A stretch of 64,000 nucleotides of DNA. Source: JACJWR01 sp963842975 (GTDB lineage Bacteria > Actinomycetota > Actinomycetes > S36-B12 > UBA10799). Each line of letters starts with the position of its first letter. Positions within the stretch are counted from its first letter, which is position 1. The stretch is taken from assembly GCA_963842975.1 (NCBI GenBank), contig CAWJIH010000009.1, forward strand, positions 186,001 to 250,000. Direction: 5' to 3'. Position numbers and translations under genes: made by a program. Positions 8,948-16,919 of this stretch are shown here, in pieces. The notes under the pieces were generated by a model. It saw only the letters and a list, made by a program, of their open reading frames with translations, did not search any database and was not told where the DNA came from.

Positions 8948-10360
8948 ATGGCAGATTTCGTCGACGGGCTTTACCCCTACCGTCATTCGAGTCGCACCTA
9001 TTCGGAGTTGGCTGCCCACGGACGCTCGCGGGCCGAGGTGCTGGCCGAAGTCACCGGAATGGCCAGTGCCGAGGACGCCAAAGGCGCTGCTGGTCGGGTT
9101 TCGGGGAGTCTGTACTCCGGTGACCACGAGCACTACGCCTACCTCGCCGAGGTGTTCGCGCAGTTCGCCCACGCCAACATCCTGCAGCGCGACATGTATC
9201 CCTCGGCCACAAAGTTCGAGGCCGAGATCATCTCTATGACACTCCACATGATGCACGGCGATCCGGCAGCAGGGGCCTGTGGCGTGGTGACCAGCGGCGG
9301 GTCCGAGAGCCTCATCACAGCGCTCTACGCCTACCGCGAGCAGGCGGGTGCAGAGCGCGGAGTCACCACGCCCAATGTGGTGATGCCCGTTACGGCTCAT
9401 GTTGCTCTGGACAAGGGTGCGCACTGGATGGGCATTGAGGTGCGTCATGCGCCGCTGGCCGATGACTTCCGAGTCGACCTGGACGCCGTGGCAGGACTCA
9501 TCGACGGGGACACGATCGCGCTGGTGGGGTCGGCGGCAAATTATCCGCATGGGTTGATCGATCCGATCGAACAGCTCGGAGCGTTGGCTTTAGAGCGTGG
9601 CATCGGGTTGCACGTCGATGGCTGCCTGGGTGGATTCCTGCTGCCGTGGGTGGAGCAACTCGGCTACGACTTGCCGCTGTGGGACTTTCGGGTGCCTGGA
9701 GTCACCTCGATTTCGGCCGATACCCACAAATACGGCTATGCCCTCAAGGGCACCTCGGTGCTGCTGTACGCATCGCCAGAGTTGCGGCGCCGCCAGTACT
9801 TCACCTACCCCGACTGGCCCGGTGGGCTCTATCTCTCGCCGGGCCTTGCGGGTTCGCGTTCTGGCGGGCTGGTGGCCTCGACTTGGGCGGCAATGGTGAC
9901 CTTGGGTGCGGAGGCCTACCGGGCGGCGGCGGCCGAGATCATGAACACCGCCACCACGATCCGCAGGGGCGTTGAGGCCACTGCTGGTGTGGAGGTGATC
10001 GGCGACCCCACGTTCCTGGTGGCTTTCCAAGCCTCGGCAGTGGCGGGTGACGGCGGCGAGCCCTTAGACATCTATTTGGTCAACGACGCGTTGATCGAGG
10101 CAGGTTGGCGGCTGAACTCGCTGCAGCTGCCGCCGGCGCTGCACTTCTGCGTGACCCGGCCGAACACCGCGCCCGGAGTGGCGGAAGCCTTCGTTGCGGA
10201 CCTTGGCAGGGCCGTTGCGTATGCCGAGGCGAACCGCGGGAAGGCAGCAGCATCGGGAGCGATGTACGGCTTCGGTGGCACACCGGCAGGCAACGAAACC
10301 ATCAACGGGCTGATGGTGGCGGTGCTTGACGCGATGCACGCCGTGGCTCCGGCGGACTGA
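8948..10360 (+). CDS. PLP-dependent lyase/decarboxylase, sphingosine-1-phosphate lyase-like
   Basis: 470-residue fold-type I PLP enzyme of the group II decarboxylase / sphingosine-1-phosphate lyase family. ATG 8948 follows GGAG. Visible motifs: TSGGSESLITAL, which binds the cofactor phosphate; HVDGCLGGF, with the Asp that contacts the pyridine nitrogen; and SADTHKYGYALKG, whose Lys forms the Schiff base. The DTHKYG form is characteristic of the S1P-lyase branch rather than glutamate decarboxylase. Bacteria without sphingolipids also carry this branch, so the natural substrate here may be another phosphoethanolamine-type or amino-acid compound. It sits between the DinB gene and an FGGY kinase, all on the plus strand. 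Confidence 0.85.
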   Translation: MADFVDGLYPYRHSSRTYSELAAHGRSRAEVLAEVTGMASAEDAKGAAGRVSGSLYSGDHEHYAYLAEVFAQFAHANILQRDMYPSATKFEAEIISMTLHMMHGDPAAGACGVVTSGGSESLITALYAYREQAGAERGVTTPNVVMPVTAHVALDKGAHWMGIEVRHAPLADDFRVDLDAVAGLIDGDTIALVGSAANYPHGLIDPIEQLGALALERGIGLHVDGCLGGFLLPWVEQLGYDLPLWDFRVPGVTSISADTHKYGYALKGTSVLLYASPELRRRQYFTYPDWPGGLYLSPGLAGSRSGGLVASTWAAMVTLGAEAYRAAAAEIMNTATTIRRGVEATAGVEVIGDPTFLVAFQASAVAGDGGEPLDIYLVNDALIEAGWRLNSLQLPPALHFCVTRPNTAPGVAEAFVADLGRAVAYAEANRGKAAASGAMYGFGGTPAGNETINGLMVAVLDAMHAVAPAD

Positions 10361-10386
10361 GCTGCGCAGCCAGGGTCGCAAGCGGA

Positions 10387-12009
10387 ATGCAGACGATGGA
10401 ACCTTGGATTTTGGCGATCGACCTGGGCAATGGCGGGCCGAAGGCGGCCGCAGTCGCCCTGGACGGATGCATCAAGGCTCACTCGCTGACCGGGGTGAGC
10501 GTCACTATCGACCAGGACGGAACCGCGACGCAGGACGCCGACGAGTGGATCACAGCGTTTGAGGAGTCGGTGCGTGCTGTCCTGGCGAAGGTTGATCCCG
10601 CAGCGCTGCACGCGGTAGCAGTCACTGGCCAATGGGGTAGTTCGGTGCCAGTCGGCGACGACTGCAAGCCGGTGGGATCAGTGTTGCTGTGGGCCGACAC
10701 CAGAGGTGAGCCGTACGTGCAGTCAATCATCGCCGGACGGCTCCGAGTGGCCGGCTATGCGCCACACAAGGTGGTGCCGTGGCTGCGGATCACCGGCGGA
10801 GTCCCCAGCGCCGCAGGGGACGATCCCACCGGGCATTGGCAGGTGTGGTGCCATGACTTGCCCGACGTGGCCCGGCGGATGCGGTGGCAGCTAGAGCCCG
10901 TCGATTTCCTGACCGCTCACCTGACCGGGGTGGTGGCCGCAACTCCGGCCTCAATGGTGCTGAGTTGGCTCACCGACAACCGGCCGGGTGCGCGGCTCGG
11001 CTACGTACCGGAGTTGGTGGCGAAGTCCCGCCGCTCACCGGCGACGTTGCCGCCGCTGCGACCCACCGGATCGGTGCAGGGCGAACTCCGCAGGGAACTG
11101 GCGGATCAGTGGGGTGTGCCGACGGGAGTGCCGGTGATCACGGGAATTCCCGACTTCCATGCGGCGGCACTTGGCGGCGGCGCAGTGAGGCCGTTCCAGA
11201 CCCACCTGGCGATTTCCACCACGGCGTGGTTGTCCGCCCCGGTGCCGTTCAAGAAGACCGACATCTGGCACACCATCGCCACCGTCCCGGGATTGGAACC
11301 GAGCCACCCGCTTGTGATCAACAACATCGACACGGCCGGTGCAGCCCTCACGTGGCTGCGGGAGCAAGTGATCGCGCCGTCGGACGGGCTGCTCGGTGGT
11401 GGCAGTGGGATCGGAGCCGACGGTGCCGCGCCGCCGGGCCTGCAGCCCAGTTTCGAGGCCCTCACCCAGTTGGCAGCGAGTGCCCCACCCGGCTGCGAGG
11501 GAGTGCTGTTTGCTCCCTGGCTGGCGGGGGAGCATTCGCCAGTGGCAGACAAGAACATCAGAGCCACCTGGCTCAATCTGTCCCTGCGCACGAACCGGGC
11601 GATCATGGTGCGTTCGGTGCTCGAGGGCGTTGCGCTCAGCACCAGATGGCTGCTGGGTCACTACGAGAAATTCCTCGGTCGGGCCGTCACCGAAATCCGT
11701 GTTCTTGGTGGCGGCGCGCAGTCTGATCTCTGGTGTCAGATCCTCGCCGACGTGCTCAACGTGACTTTGGTGCGGGTTGCGGACCCGCGGCAGGCGCAGG
11801 TCCGCGGAGTGGCCTTGTGGGCCCGGGTATGCCTAGGGGAGTTGTCCCTCTACGAGGCGGCTGATCTGGTGCCGTTGGCCGACACTTTCCGTCCGAATCC
11901 CGCCCACCGCGCGGAGTACGATCGGCTCTACCGGGAGTACCGAACTCTCTACTCAAGGTTGAAGCGGACCTACCGGCGGCTAAATGGCGAAAGAGTCATC
12001 AAAACTTGA
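10387..12009 (+). CDS. FGGY-family carbohydrate kinase
   Basis: 540-residue sugar or polyol kinase related to xylulokinase. The N-terminal phosphate-binding motif is AIDLGNGGPKAAAV. TGQWGSSVPV follows, and the C-terminal FGGY signature region contains SVLEGVALSTRWLL and RVLGGGAQSDLWCQILADVL. DFHAAALGGGA carries the likely catalytic Asp. It starts 27 bp after the PLP-lyase gene and may be co-expressed with it. The C-terminal tail is basic and tyrosine-rich (YREYRTLYSRLKRTYRRL). The substrate cannot be assigned; no sugar isomerase or transporter lies next to it. Confidence 0.85.
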   Translation: MQTMEPWILAIDLGNGGPKAAAVALDGCIKAHSLTGVSVTIDQDGTATQDADEWITAFEESVRAVLAKVDPAALHAVAVTGQWGSSVPVGDDCKPVGSVLLWADTRGEPYVQSIIAGRLRVAGYAPHKVVPWLRITGGVPSAAGDDPTGHWQVWCHDLPDVARRMRWQLEPVDFLTAHLTGVVAATPASMVLSWLTDNRPGARLGYVPELVAKSRRSPATLPPLRPTGSVQGELRRELADQWGVPTGVPVITGIPDFHAAALGGGAVRPFQTHLAISTTAWLSAPVPFKKTDIWHTIATVPGLEPSHPLVINNIDTAGAALTWLREQVIAPSDGLLGGGSGIGADGAAPPGLQPSFEALTQLAASAPPGCEGVLFAPWLAGEHSPVADKNIRATWLNLSLRTNRAIMVRSVLEGVALSTRWLLGHYEKFLGRAVTEIRVLGGGAQSDLWCQILADVLNVTLVRVADPRQAQVRGVALWARVCLGELSLYEAADLVPLADTFRPNPAHRAEYDRLYREYRTLYSRLKRTYRRLNGERVIKT

Positions 12010-12061
12010 GTCATTGGGGAACCAGCCCAGCGATGTTCGGTGGTGTGGGACAATCACGCCC

Positions 12062-12562
12062 ATGGCTGTGGCGCAATCAGAGGTTGAGCAGACCTTCTCT
12101 GCTGGAGACGAACGGGCCTTGTCTGTGGCCTACAACATGTGGGGTGCTCTGGTCTACACAGTTGCGCGACGTGGGGCGGATTCTGCCGAGATCGCCAGTG
12201 AAATCACCCAGCGCACGTTCCTGTCAGTCTGGAACGGTGGCGGGGCCAGCTCAGGTCTAGACCTCAAGTCGAGGTTGATTCTCACTGCTCGCACGTTGGT
12301 GCATCAGTACTTGGACTCGACCGGTGCCAATCGAGAGCGTCATGTGGCAGCAGATGACGTGATTGATCGGGTGGTGGCTCGCGACGAGTTGACAGGGTTG
12401 GCGGAACCCGGAAGATCCATCGTGGTGCAGGCCATCGGTGAGGGGATGGGTCCCCAGCAACTGGCCCGGGGTGATGAGTTGCCCGCTGCTGCGGTGGCGG
12501 ATCTGATCCGAGACGGGGTGTTGCGGATGGCCGCGGGACTGGCGGGCAGCCGAGGTGTCTGA
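12062..12562 (+). CDS. Degenerate ECF-type RNA polymerase sigma factor
   Basis: 166-residue protein from ATG 12062 (MAVAQSEVEQTF). Region 2 is recognisable in layout: a helical start, then GALVYTVARRGADSAE and ITQRTFLSVWNGG, matching the conserved ECF region 2.1-2.4 pattern ending in F-x-x-V-W. The C-terminal half should hold region 4 with an HTH. Here it reads VVQAIGEGMGPQQLARG, lacking the usual conserved hydrophobic/Gly pattern, so -35 recognition may be altered. The stop overlaps the next gene by 8 bp, a translationally coupled sigma/anti-sigma arrangement. It could also be a sigma-like protein that no longer directs transcription. Confidence 0.65.
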   Translation: MAVAQSEVEQTFSAGDERALSVAYNMWGALVYTVARRGADSAEIASEITQRTFLSVWNGGGASSGLDLKSRLILTARTLVHQYLDSTGANRERHVAADDVIDRVVARDELTGLAEPGRSIVVQAIGEGMGPQQLARGDELPAAAVADLIRDGVLRMAAGLAGSRGV

Positions 12563-12947
12563 GTTGACTGCGATGCACTGCGACGAGACCGGCCTGGCTC
12601 TACTGGCCGTCGGTCAACCCGCCCCGTCGGCGGTTTTTGAACGGCACTCCCAGACGTGTCCCGAGTGTCATCAACGGCTGGTAGCCATGACCGAGGCGGT
12701 CACCGTGGCGCAGGCGTCCCTGGCGGAACGAGCCTATCTGCAGCCACCCGCTGCGGTCTGGCGTTCGATCGCCGCCGCTGCCGGGGCACCCGGTGGGACC
12801 GCGGACCTGGTCGTGCGGCTCCCCGAACGCGAGGGTGCCGTGGCGGAGGTGGAGCATCGTTCGGCCGTGGGGCGTCCAATGATCATCGCTGCGATTGTGG
12901 TGCTGCTGGCCGTTGTGGCAGTTCTACTTTGGGTCTTTCTCAGCTAG
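12555..12947 (+). CDS. Membrane-anchored zinc-finger anti-sigma factor
   Basis: 130-residue protein starting at GTG 12555, overlapping the sigma-like gene by 8 bp. The N-terminus shows the ZAS zinc-binding pattern ERHSQTCPECHQRL (H-x3-C-x2-C). A single hydrophobic segment, IIAAIVVLLAVVAVLLWVFL, ends the protein, giving a cytosolic finger with a C-terminal membrane anchor. This is the classic layout of anti-sigma factors that sequester an ECF sigma factor in the cytoplasm. There is almost no extracytoplasmic tail, so a redox or cytosolic signal through the zinc site is more likely than an external ligand. Confidence 0.75.
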   Translation: MSELTAMHCDETGLALLAVGQPAPSAVFERHSQTCPECHQRLVAMTEAVTVAQASLAERAYLQPPAAVWRSIAAAAGAPGGTADLVVRLPEREGAVAEVEHRSAVGRPMIIAAIVVLLAVVAVLLWVFLS

Positions 12948-13007
12948 CAGCGGTAACCCGGAAGTATCGGCTTGTCAGGGCCTCGGTGACGGTGTGGGGC
13001 ACCCGCC

Positions 13008-14537
13008 CTACGCGCGAACGGCCCGACCGGTTGCCCAATTGCGCATCGCGGCCACATCTTCGGATCGCAATACCGACAGCGGCACCGTCTCTGTGGCCTC
13101 CCGCAGTAGCGAGTCGGTCGTGAGTCGGCCGCCTGCCGCGTAGGCCGCGTACAGCGCACTCACGACCACCGATTCGATCTCGGCGCCGGAGAAGCCGTCG
13201 GTGGTGGCTGTGAGCACCCCCAGATCGAAGTCGGTGGGCCGCCAACCACGGCCGGCCAGTTGCGCTGCGAACACTGCCTTCCGTTCCTCCACTCCGGGCA
13301 GGTCCACAAAGAAGATTTCGTCGAATCGGCCGCGTCTCGTCAACTCCGGTGGCAGTTTCGTGACGTCGTTGCTCGTGGCGACGACGAAGATTCCCTCGGG
13401 CCGCTCCTGCAGCCAACGAAGTAGCACTCCAAGCACCCTCGCTGCTGCCCCACCGTCAGCATCACCGGCACCTTGGAAGGCCTTCTCGATCTCGTCGATC
13501 CACAGCACCACCGGAGCCATTGCCTCCACCGCATCAAGCGCGCTGGTCAGGCGTTGCTCGGATTCGCCGATGAATGATCCGTGCATCCGTCCAGTGTCCA
13601 GGGCAACCAACGCCATGCCCCAAGCGGACGCGATGGCCTTGGCCACCAGCGACTTGCCAGTACCCGGTACCCCGGTGAGCATCACCCCGCGCGGTTGCGG
13701 GAGGCCGAACTTTCGGGCCGCCGGTTCGAAGGCCCGACCGCGCTCGGTTAGCCAAGACTTGAGGGTGTTGAGCCCCCCGACGGAGGTGAGGGACACCTCA
13801 GCCGGGATGAGGTCGAGGGGCGAGTCGCTGCTGAGCAGTTGCGCCTTGGCAGCACGGATCGCGGGCAAATCACCGTCGTTGAGCACGCCGTCGGAAACGG
13901 TGTGTTCAACGATGATCCGCTCGGCGTCAATGAGGGTCAAACCCCGCAACGAGTCGAGCAGCGCGGCCCGTGCAGACGGGGAGAGCCGGATAGCCATGCC
14001 GCTGCGCGCGAGCCCGTGCACGGTGCGATCGAGAAGTTCGGCCAGTTCGGCTTGGCTGGGCGGTGCCGGCCGAAACAGGGACGCCTCCGGCGAAAGCGAG
14101 ATCGGCACGGTGCTGCCCAGACCGGTGAGAAGCACAGTGCGCCCCGCGATCGGCTGGTGGGCCAACTCCTTTGCCCGCCGCAACGCCAGGGGATCGTCCA
14201 GGATCGGAGCAGCATCGAGGAAGACGTATACCCCGGAGCGGGAGGAATCCGCCACGAAGGCCAATGCCTGCGCGATGTCGTTGGTCCCCGCGACCCCGCG
14301 GCCGGGAGCACCCGGAGGCTGGCCGGCTGACGGTGCCGCGATCGGGGAGAGCCCGCGGGAAACCGTCCAGGTCCAGACTGGGATACCCAGCGGCTCGGCC
14401 ACTACCCGCACCATGTCGATCAACCGCTTCTCATCGCGCCCGGCCGCGATAATCACCTGGTGCCGCGAAGCGAGCAACGTTCGGAGGTCCTGCGACGGGC
14501 TGCGGGTGGTTGCGGCTGTGGCAACCGAGCGGGACAT
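13008..14537 (-). CDS. AAA+ ATPase, Ycf46-like
   Basis: 509-residue single-module AAA+ ATPase. The N-terminal ~250 residues form the degenerate ATPase-like region typical of Ycf46 proteins. The C-terminal module has Walker A GVPGTGKSLVAKA, Walker B VVLWIDEIEKAF, sensor-1 VVATSNDVTKLPPELTRRGRFDE with the arginine finger, and a lid segment. Ycf46-like proteins occur in cyanobacteria, plastids and actinobacteria; a role in regulating carbon uptake has been proposed in cyanobacteria. It converges on the anti-sigma gene with a 60-bp gap. An ABM-domain gene lies just upstream, separated by 18 bp on the same strand. Its function in this organism is unknown. Confidence 0.85.
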   Translation of the reverse strand: MSRSVATAATTRSPSQDLRTLLASRHQVIIAAGRDEKRLIDMVRVVAEPLGIPVWTWTVSRGLSPIAAPSAGQPPGAPGRGVAGTNDIAQALAFVADSSRSGVYVFLDAAPILDDPLALRRAKELAHQPIAGRTVLLTGLGSTVPISLSPEASLFRPAPPSQAELAELLDRTVHGLARSGMAIRLSPSARAALLDSLRGLTLIDAERIIVEHTVSDGVLNDGDLPAIRAAKAQLLSSDSPLDLIPAEVSLTSVGGLNTLKSWLTERGRAFEPAARKFGLPQPRGVMLTGVPGTGKSLVAKAIASAWGMALVALDTGRMHGSFIGESEQRLTSALDAVEAMAPVVLWIDEIEKAFQGAGDADGGAAARVLGVLLRWLQERPEGIFVVATSNDVTKLPPELTRRGRFDEIFFVDLPGVEERKAVFAAQLAGRGWRPTDFDLGVLTATTDGFSGAEIESVVVSALYAAYAAGGRLTTDSLLREATETVPLSVLRSEDVAAMRNWATGRAVRA

Positions 14538-14555
14538 CGGAATTCGCGCGGAGCG

Positions 14556-14858
14556 CTATTCGGCAGCCGAGGCGAGATCGCCCCAGTGTTCGACTGTGGG
14601 CGGTTCGGAGTAGTGCGGGCTCAGGAGTGCGCGCCACTTTGGGAAACGATCCGAATCCCGAAAGCCAACGAGGTGGTCCTCTAGTGAGTCCCAGCTGATA
14701 GTGACGAGGTAGACCGATGGGCGTTCCACCCCGCGCGCGACCTTGAGACCCCGACAGCCAGGCGTTTGCTCAACCAGCGTGCGCGCCTGCGCGATCGCGG
14801 CTTCAAACTCGGCTTCGTGGCCTGGCTTGATAGACATGAAGGCAGTCTCGGTGATCAT
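14556..14858 (-). CDS. Antibiotic biosynthesis monooxygenase (ABM) domain protein
   Basis: 100-residue dimeric ferredoxin-fold protein. ATG 14858 is preferred over the overlapping TTG 14861 because of GGGAG about nine bases upstream. Visible family pattern: FMSIKPGHEAEFEAAI, then RGVERPSVYLVTISWDSLEDH and a terminal FRDSDRFPKW segment. Such proteins range from quinol monooxygenases and heme-degrading enzymes to cofactor-free oxygenases. Without a signature histidine pair the reaction cannot be assigned. It sits 18 bp upstream of the AAA+ ATPase on the same strand and may share its transcript. Confidence 0.78.
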   Translation of the reverse strand: MITETAFMSIKPGHEAEFEAAIAQARTLVEQTPGCRGLKVARGVERPSVYLVTISWDSLEDHLVGFRDSDRFPKWRALLSPHYSEPPTVEHWGDLASAAE

Positions 14859-14959
14859 CAATCCTCACTCCCGCAGATGTCAACGTGGCACACAATAGTT
14901 GCTATGGCCCTGCATAGTGCAACTGTCGTGCGCAGGTGTGGTTGGCAGATACCCCGACG

Positions 14960-15838
14960 TTAGCCTGCGGCCGCCAGATCCACAGGTGTCCGGCGACTGG
15001 TTGCGAGGATGCTGCCCGCCAGGATCAGTGGAAAGCCAACGAGGATCCCCACGGTGAGGGATTCGCCGAGCACCATCACACCAAGGGCGACGGCGATCAC
15101 CGGATTGAGATAGGTGATCACCGTCATCCGGGTCGGCCCAGCCTCCGCAACGAGGGCGTACATGAGGAGAAAGGCAGTTGCAGTGCACAGTGCCCCCAGG
15201 GTTGCGATGGCCCACCAAGCCTTCGCCGAGGTTGCCGAGCTGGGCCAATCCGTCAGCAGCCATGGAAGGTAACCCACTGCGGCGATGGTGGTTGCCGCGG
15301 CCATCACCAGGGGTCCGGGGGGAGCGTTCAGTCTGGTGTTGAGGATTATCGGGCCGATGGCGTAGCCAGTGGCCACGCCCAGCAATGCCAGCACTGCGAG
15401 GGCGGTGTCGCTGCGCACGTCAAACCCAACCAGCAGGGCCACGCCGGTCACACCGACGATGAGGCCAACGAATCGGCGTGCATCCAGCCGATCGGCCAGA
15501 CCTAGCCAGGCTGCGGCCAAAGCGCTAATCGTCGGGACGGAGGCGATCATCAGCCCGGCAAGCGAACTCGTCACGCGGGTTTCGGCCCAACTGAGCAGAC
15601 CGAACGGGATCATCATTTCGATGGCCGCCAGAGCCACCACCCAACCCCAATAGCCGCGCAACTGCGCCAACTTGTGCCGCCGGAGGACCCACGGCAGCAT
15701 CAGCGCCGAGGCGAGGGCCAACCGGCCGGCCACCACAAATCCAGGCGATACCTCCTCGACCGCCACCTTGATGAGCAGATAGGGCAGGCCCCAAATCACA
15801 GACAGTGCTGCGAACAGCATCCAGCCGCGGCGCGACAT
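14960..15838 (-). CDS. EamA/DMT-superfamily transporter
   Basis: 292-residue integral membrane protein made of two EamA repeats, about ten predicted transmembrane helices in total. The first starts LFAALSVIWGLPYLLIKVAVEE and the second includes GALCTATAFLLMYALVAEAG followed by VITYLNPVIAVALGVMVLGE, the typical end of an EamA repeat. Members export amino acids, nucleobases or small drugs; the cargo here is not predictable. It begins 39 bp after the end of the thioesterase gene on the same strand and may be its operon partner. Confidence 0.86.
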   Translation of the reverse strand: MSRRGWMLFAALSVIWGLPYLLIKVAVEEVSPGFVVAGRLALASALMLPWVLRRHKLAQLRGYWGWVVALAAIEMMIPFGLLSWAETRVTSSLAGLMIASVPTISALAAAWLGLADRLDARRFVGLIVGVTGVALLVGFDVRSDTALAVLALLGVATGYAIGPIILNTRLNAPPGPLVMAAATTIAAVGYLPWLLTDWPSSATSAKAWWAIATLGALCTATAFLLMYALVAEAGPTRMTVITYLNPVIAVALGVMVLGESLTVGILVGFPLILAGSILATSRRTPVDLAAAG

Positions 15839-15877
15839 GGCCAGCCTCCAGCTCTTCAGTGATGCATTGCGGTGCGA

Positions 15878-16720
15878 TTAGAACCGCACGTCGGCTCGTT
15901 CCACGAGGAAGAGCGACTGGTTCGCCACCGCTAGTGAACCCTGCTTGTCGCCGATCGTCGCGGTGGCCACGCCCACACCTTCGCGGTCGAGGAAAGACTC
16001 GGTAGTGATCCAAATCGCCTCGCCGACTGGTGCGCGGACAGCGTGCAAACTGAGGTCGGTACTCACAATCACCGACTGTTCCGGGTCCGTTAGCGGGCTG
16101 AGGGTTGAGGTGGCGGCACCCATCAGTGCGAGTAGGGGAATGCCTGCGACAGGTTCGGCGTCCACCAGCCCCACTCGCGGCCGCGCCCAGACCGTCGCAC
16201 GGCTGTGGTCACCGATAGTCCCTACCTCACTGCGCCAGCGCATCGCTTGGCCGAAACCTTTCGACCATGCCGCGGGTGGCTTCGCCTTGGGTCCCTTGTC
16301 GGGGACGGCGGGTACGTCGCCTTCGGGGTTGGCGTCGGCCAGCGTGGTTCGGCGCGTCCGCCAGGCGCTGACGCGCATGATCGGATCTGAGTACCCCGCA
16401 TGAGTCAGTTCGGCCTCGACCAGGCTGGCGAAGTGGCCTTCCTGCACGACGTGGGCGGTGACGGCGATGGCCCCAAGCGGAATCGGGGCCAGGATGTCCA
16501 CCGAAATTTGGTTGGTCAGTGGGCGCGGGGTGGGTATCGACAGTCGCTCGATCGCGCGCACCAGCAAGGCACAAGGCGGTCCCGCGTGTTGGTGCTCCTG
16601 GTTCCATGGGCTGGCGGTGTGCCGGGTGGCGACGAATGTGCCGCTGTAGGCGTCCTCGGCGAACGTCTCCGTCTCCACCACGGCCTCGTAGAAGGAGTCG
16701 CCGGCCTTGGTCTTCTTCAC
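15878..16720 (-). CDS. Thioesterase family protein (acyl-CoA thioesterase-like double hotdog)
   Basis: 280-residue protein from GTG 16720 with AAGG seven bases upstream. It has two hotdog halves. The first contains SPWNQEHQHAGPPCALLVRAIE, a layout in which the helix caps the substrate thioester. The second ends with WITTESFLDREGVGVATATI and SLAVANQSLFLV, the common C-terminal strand pair of TesB-like and 4HBT_3 proteins. It probably hydrolyses an acyl-CoA, but the acyl group is unknown. It is divergent from PEP carboxykinase (pckG), and the 199-bp gap between them should hold both promoters. Confidence 0.75.
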   Translation of the reverse strand: MKKTKAGDSFYEAVVETETFAEDAYSGTFVATRHTASPWNQEHQHAGPPCALLVRAIERLSIPTPRPLTNQISVDILAPIPLGAIAVTAHVVQEGHFASLVEAELTHAGYSDPIMRVSAWRTRRTTLADANPEGDVPAVPDKGPKAKPPAAWSKGFGQAMRWRSEVGTIGDHSRATVWARPRVGLVDAEPVAGIPLLALMGAATSTLSPLTDPEQSVIVSTDLSLHAVRAPVGEAIWITTESFLDREGVGVATATIGDKQGSLAVANQSLFLVERADVRF

Positions 16721-16919
16721 CTACATGCCTTTCGATCGTGGGATCTGCGCGCGAGTCTCCTTGGCTGGCTTGCACGCACTCTGCAGTTCTCTGTTGTGAT
16801 CAGGTTCATGAATTGTTCCGCTGACGGCGGTGCGCGACCGGAACCCAGTGTTCAGTCGTGCGCCGAAGAGTGGCAGGCTGGACCAATACTCCCATCTCAA
16901 CCGGCATAGGAGCGTGCTG

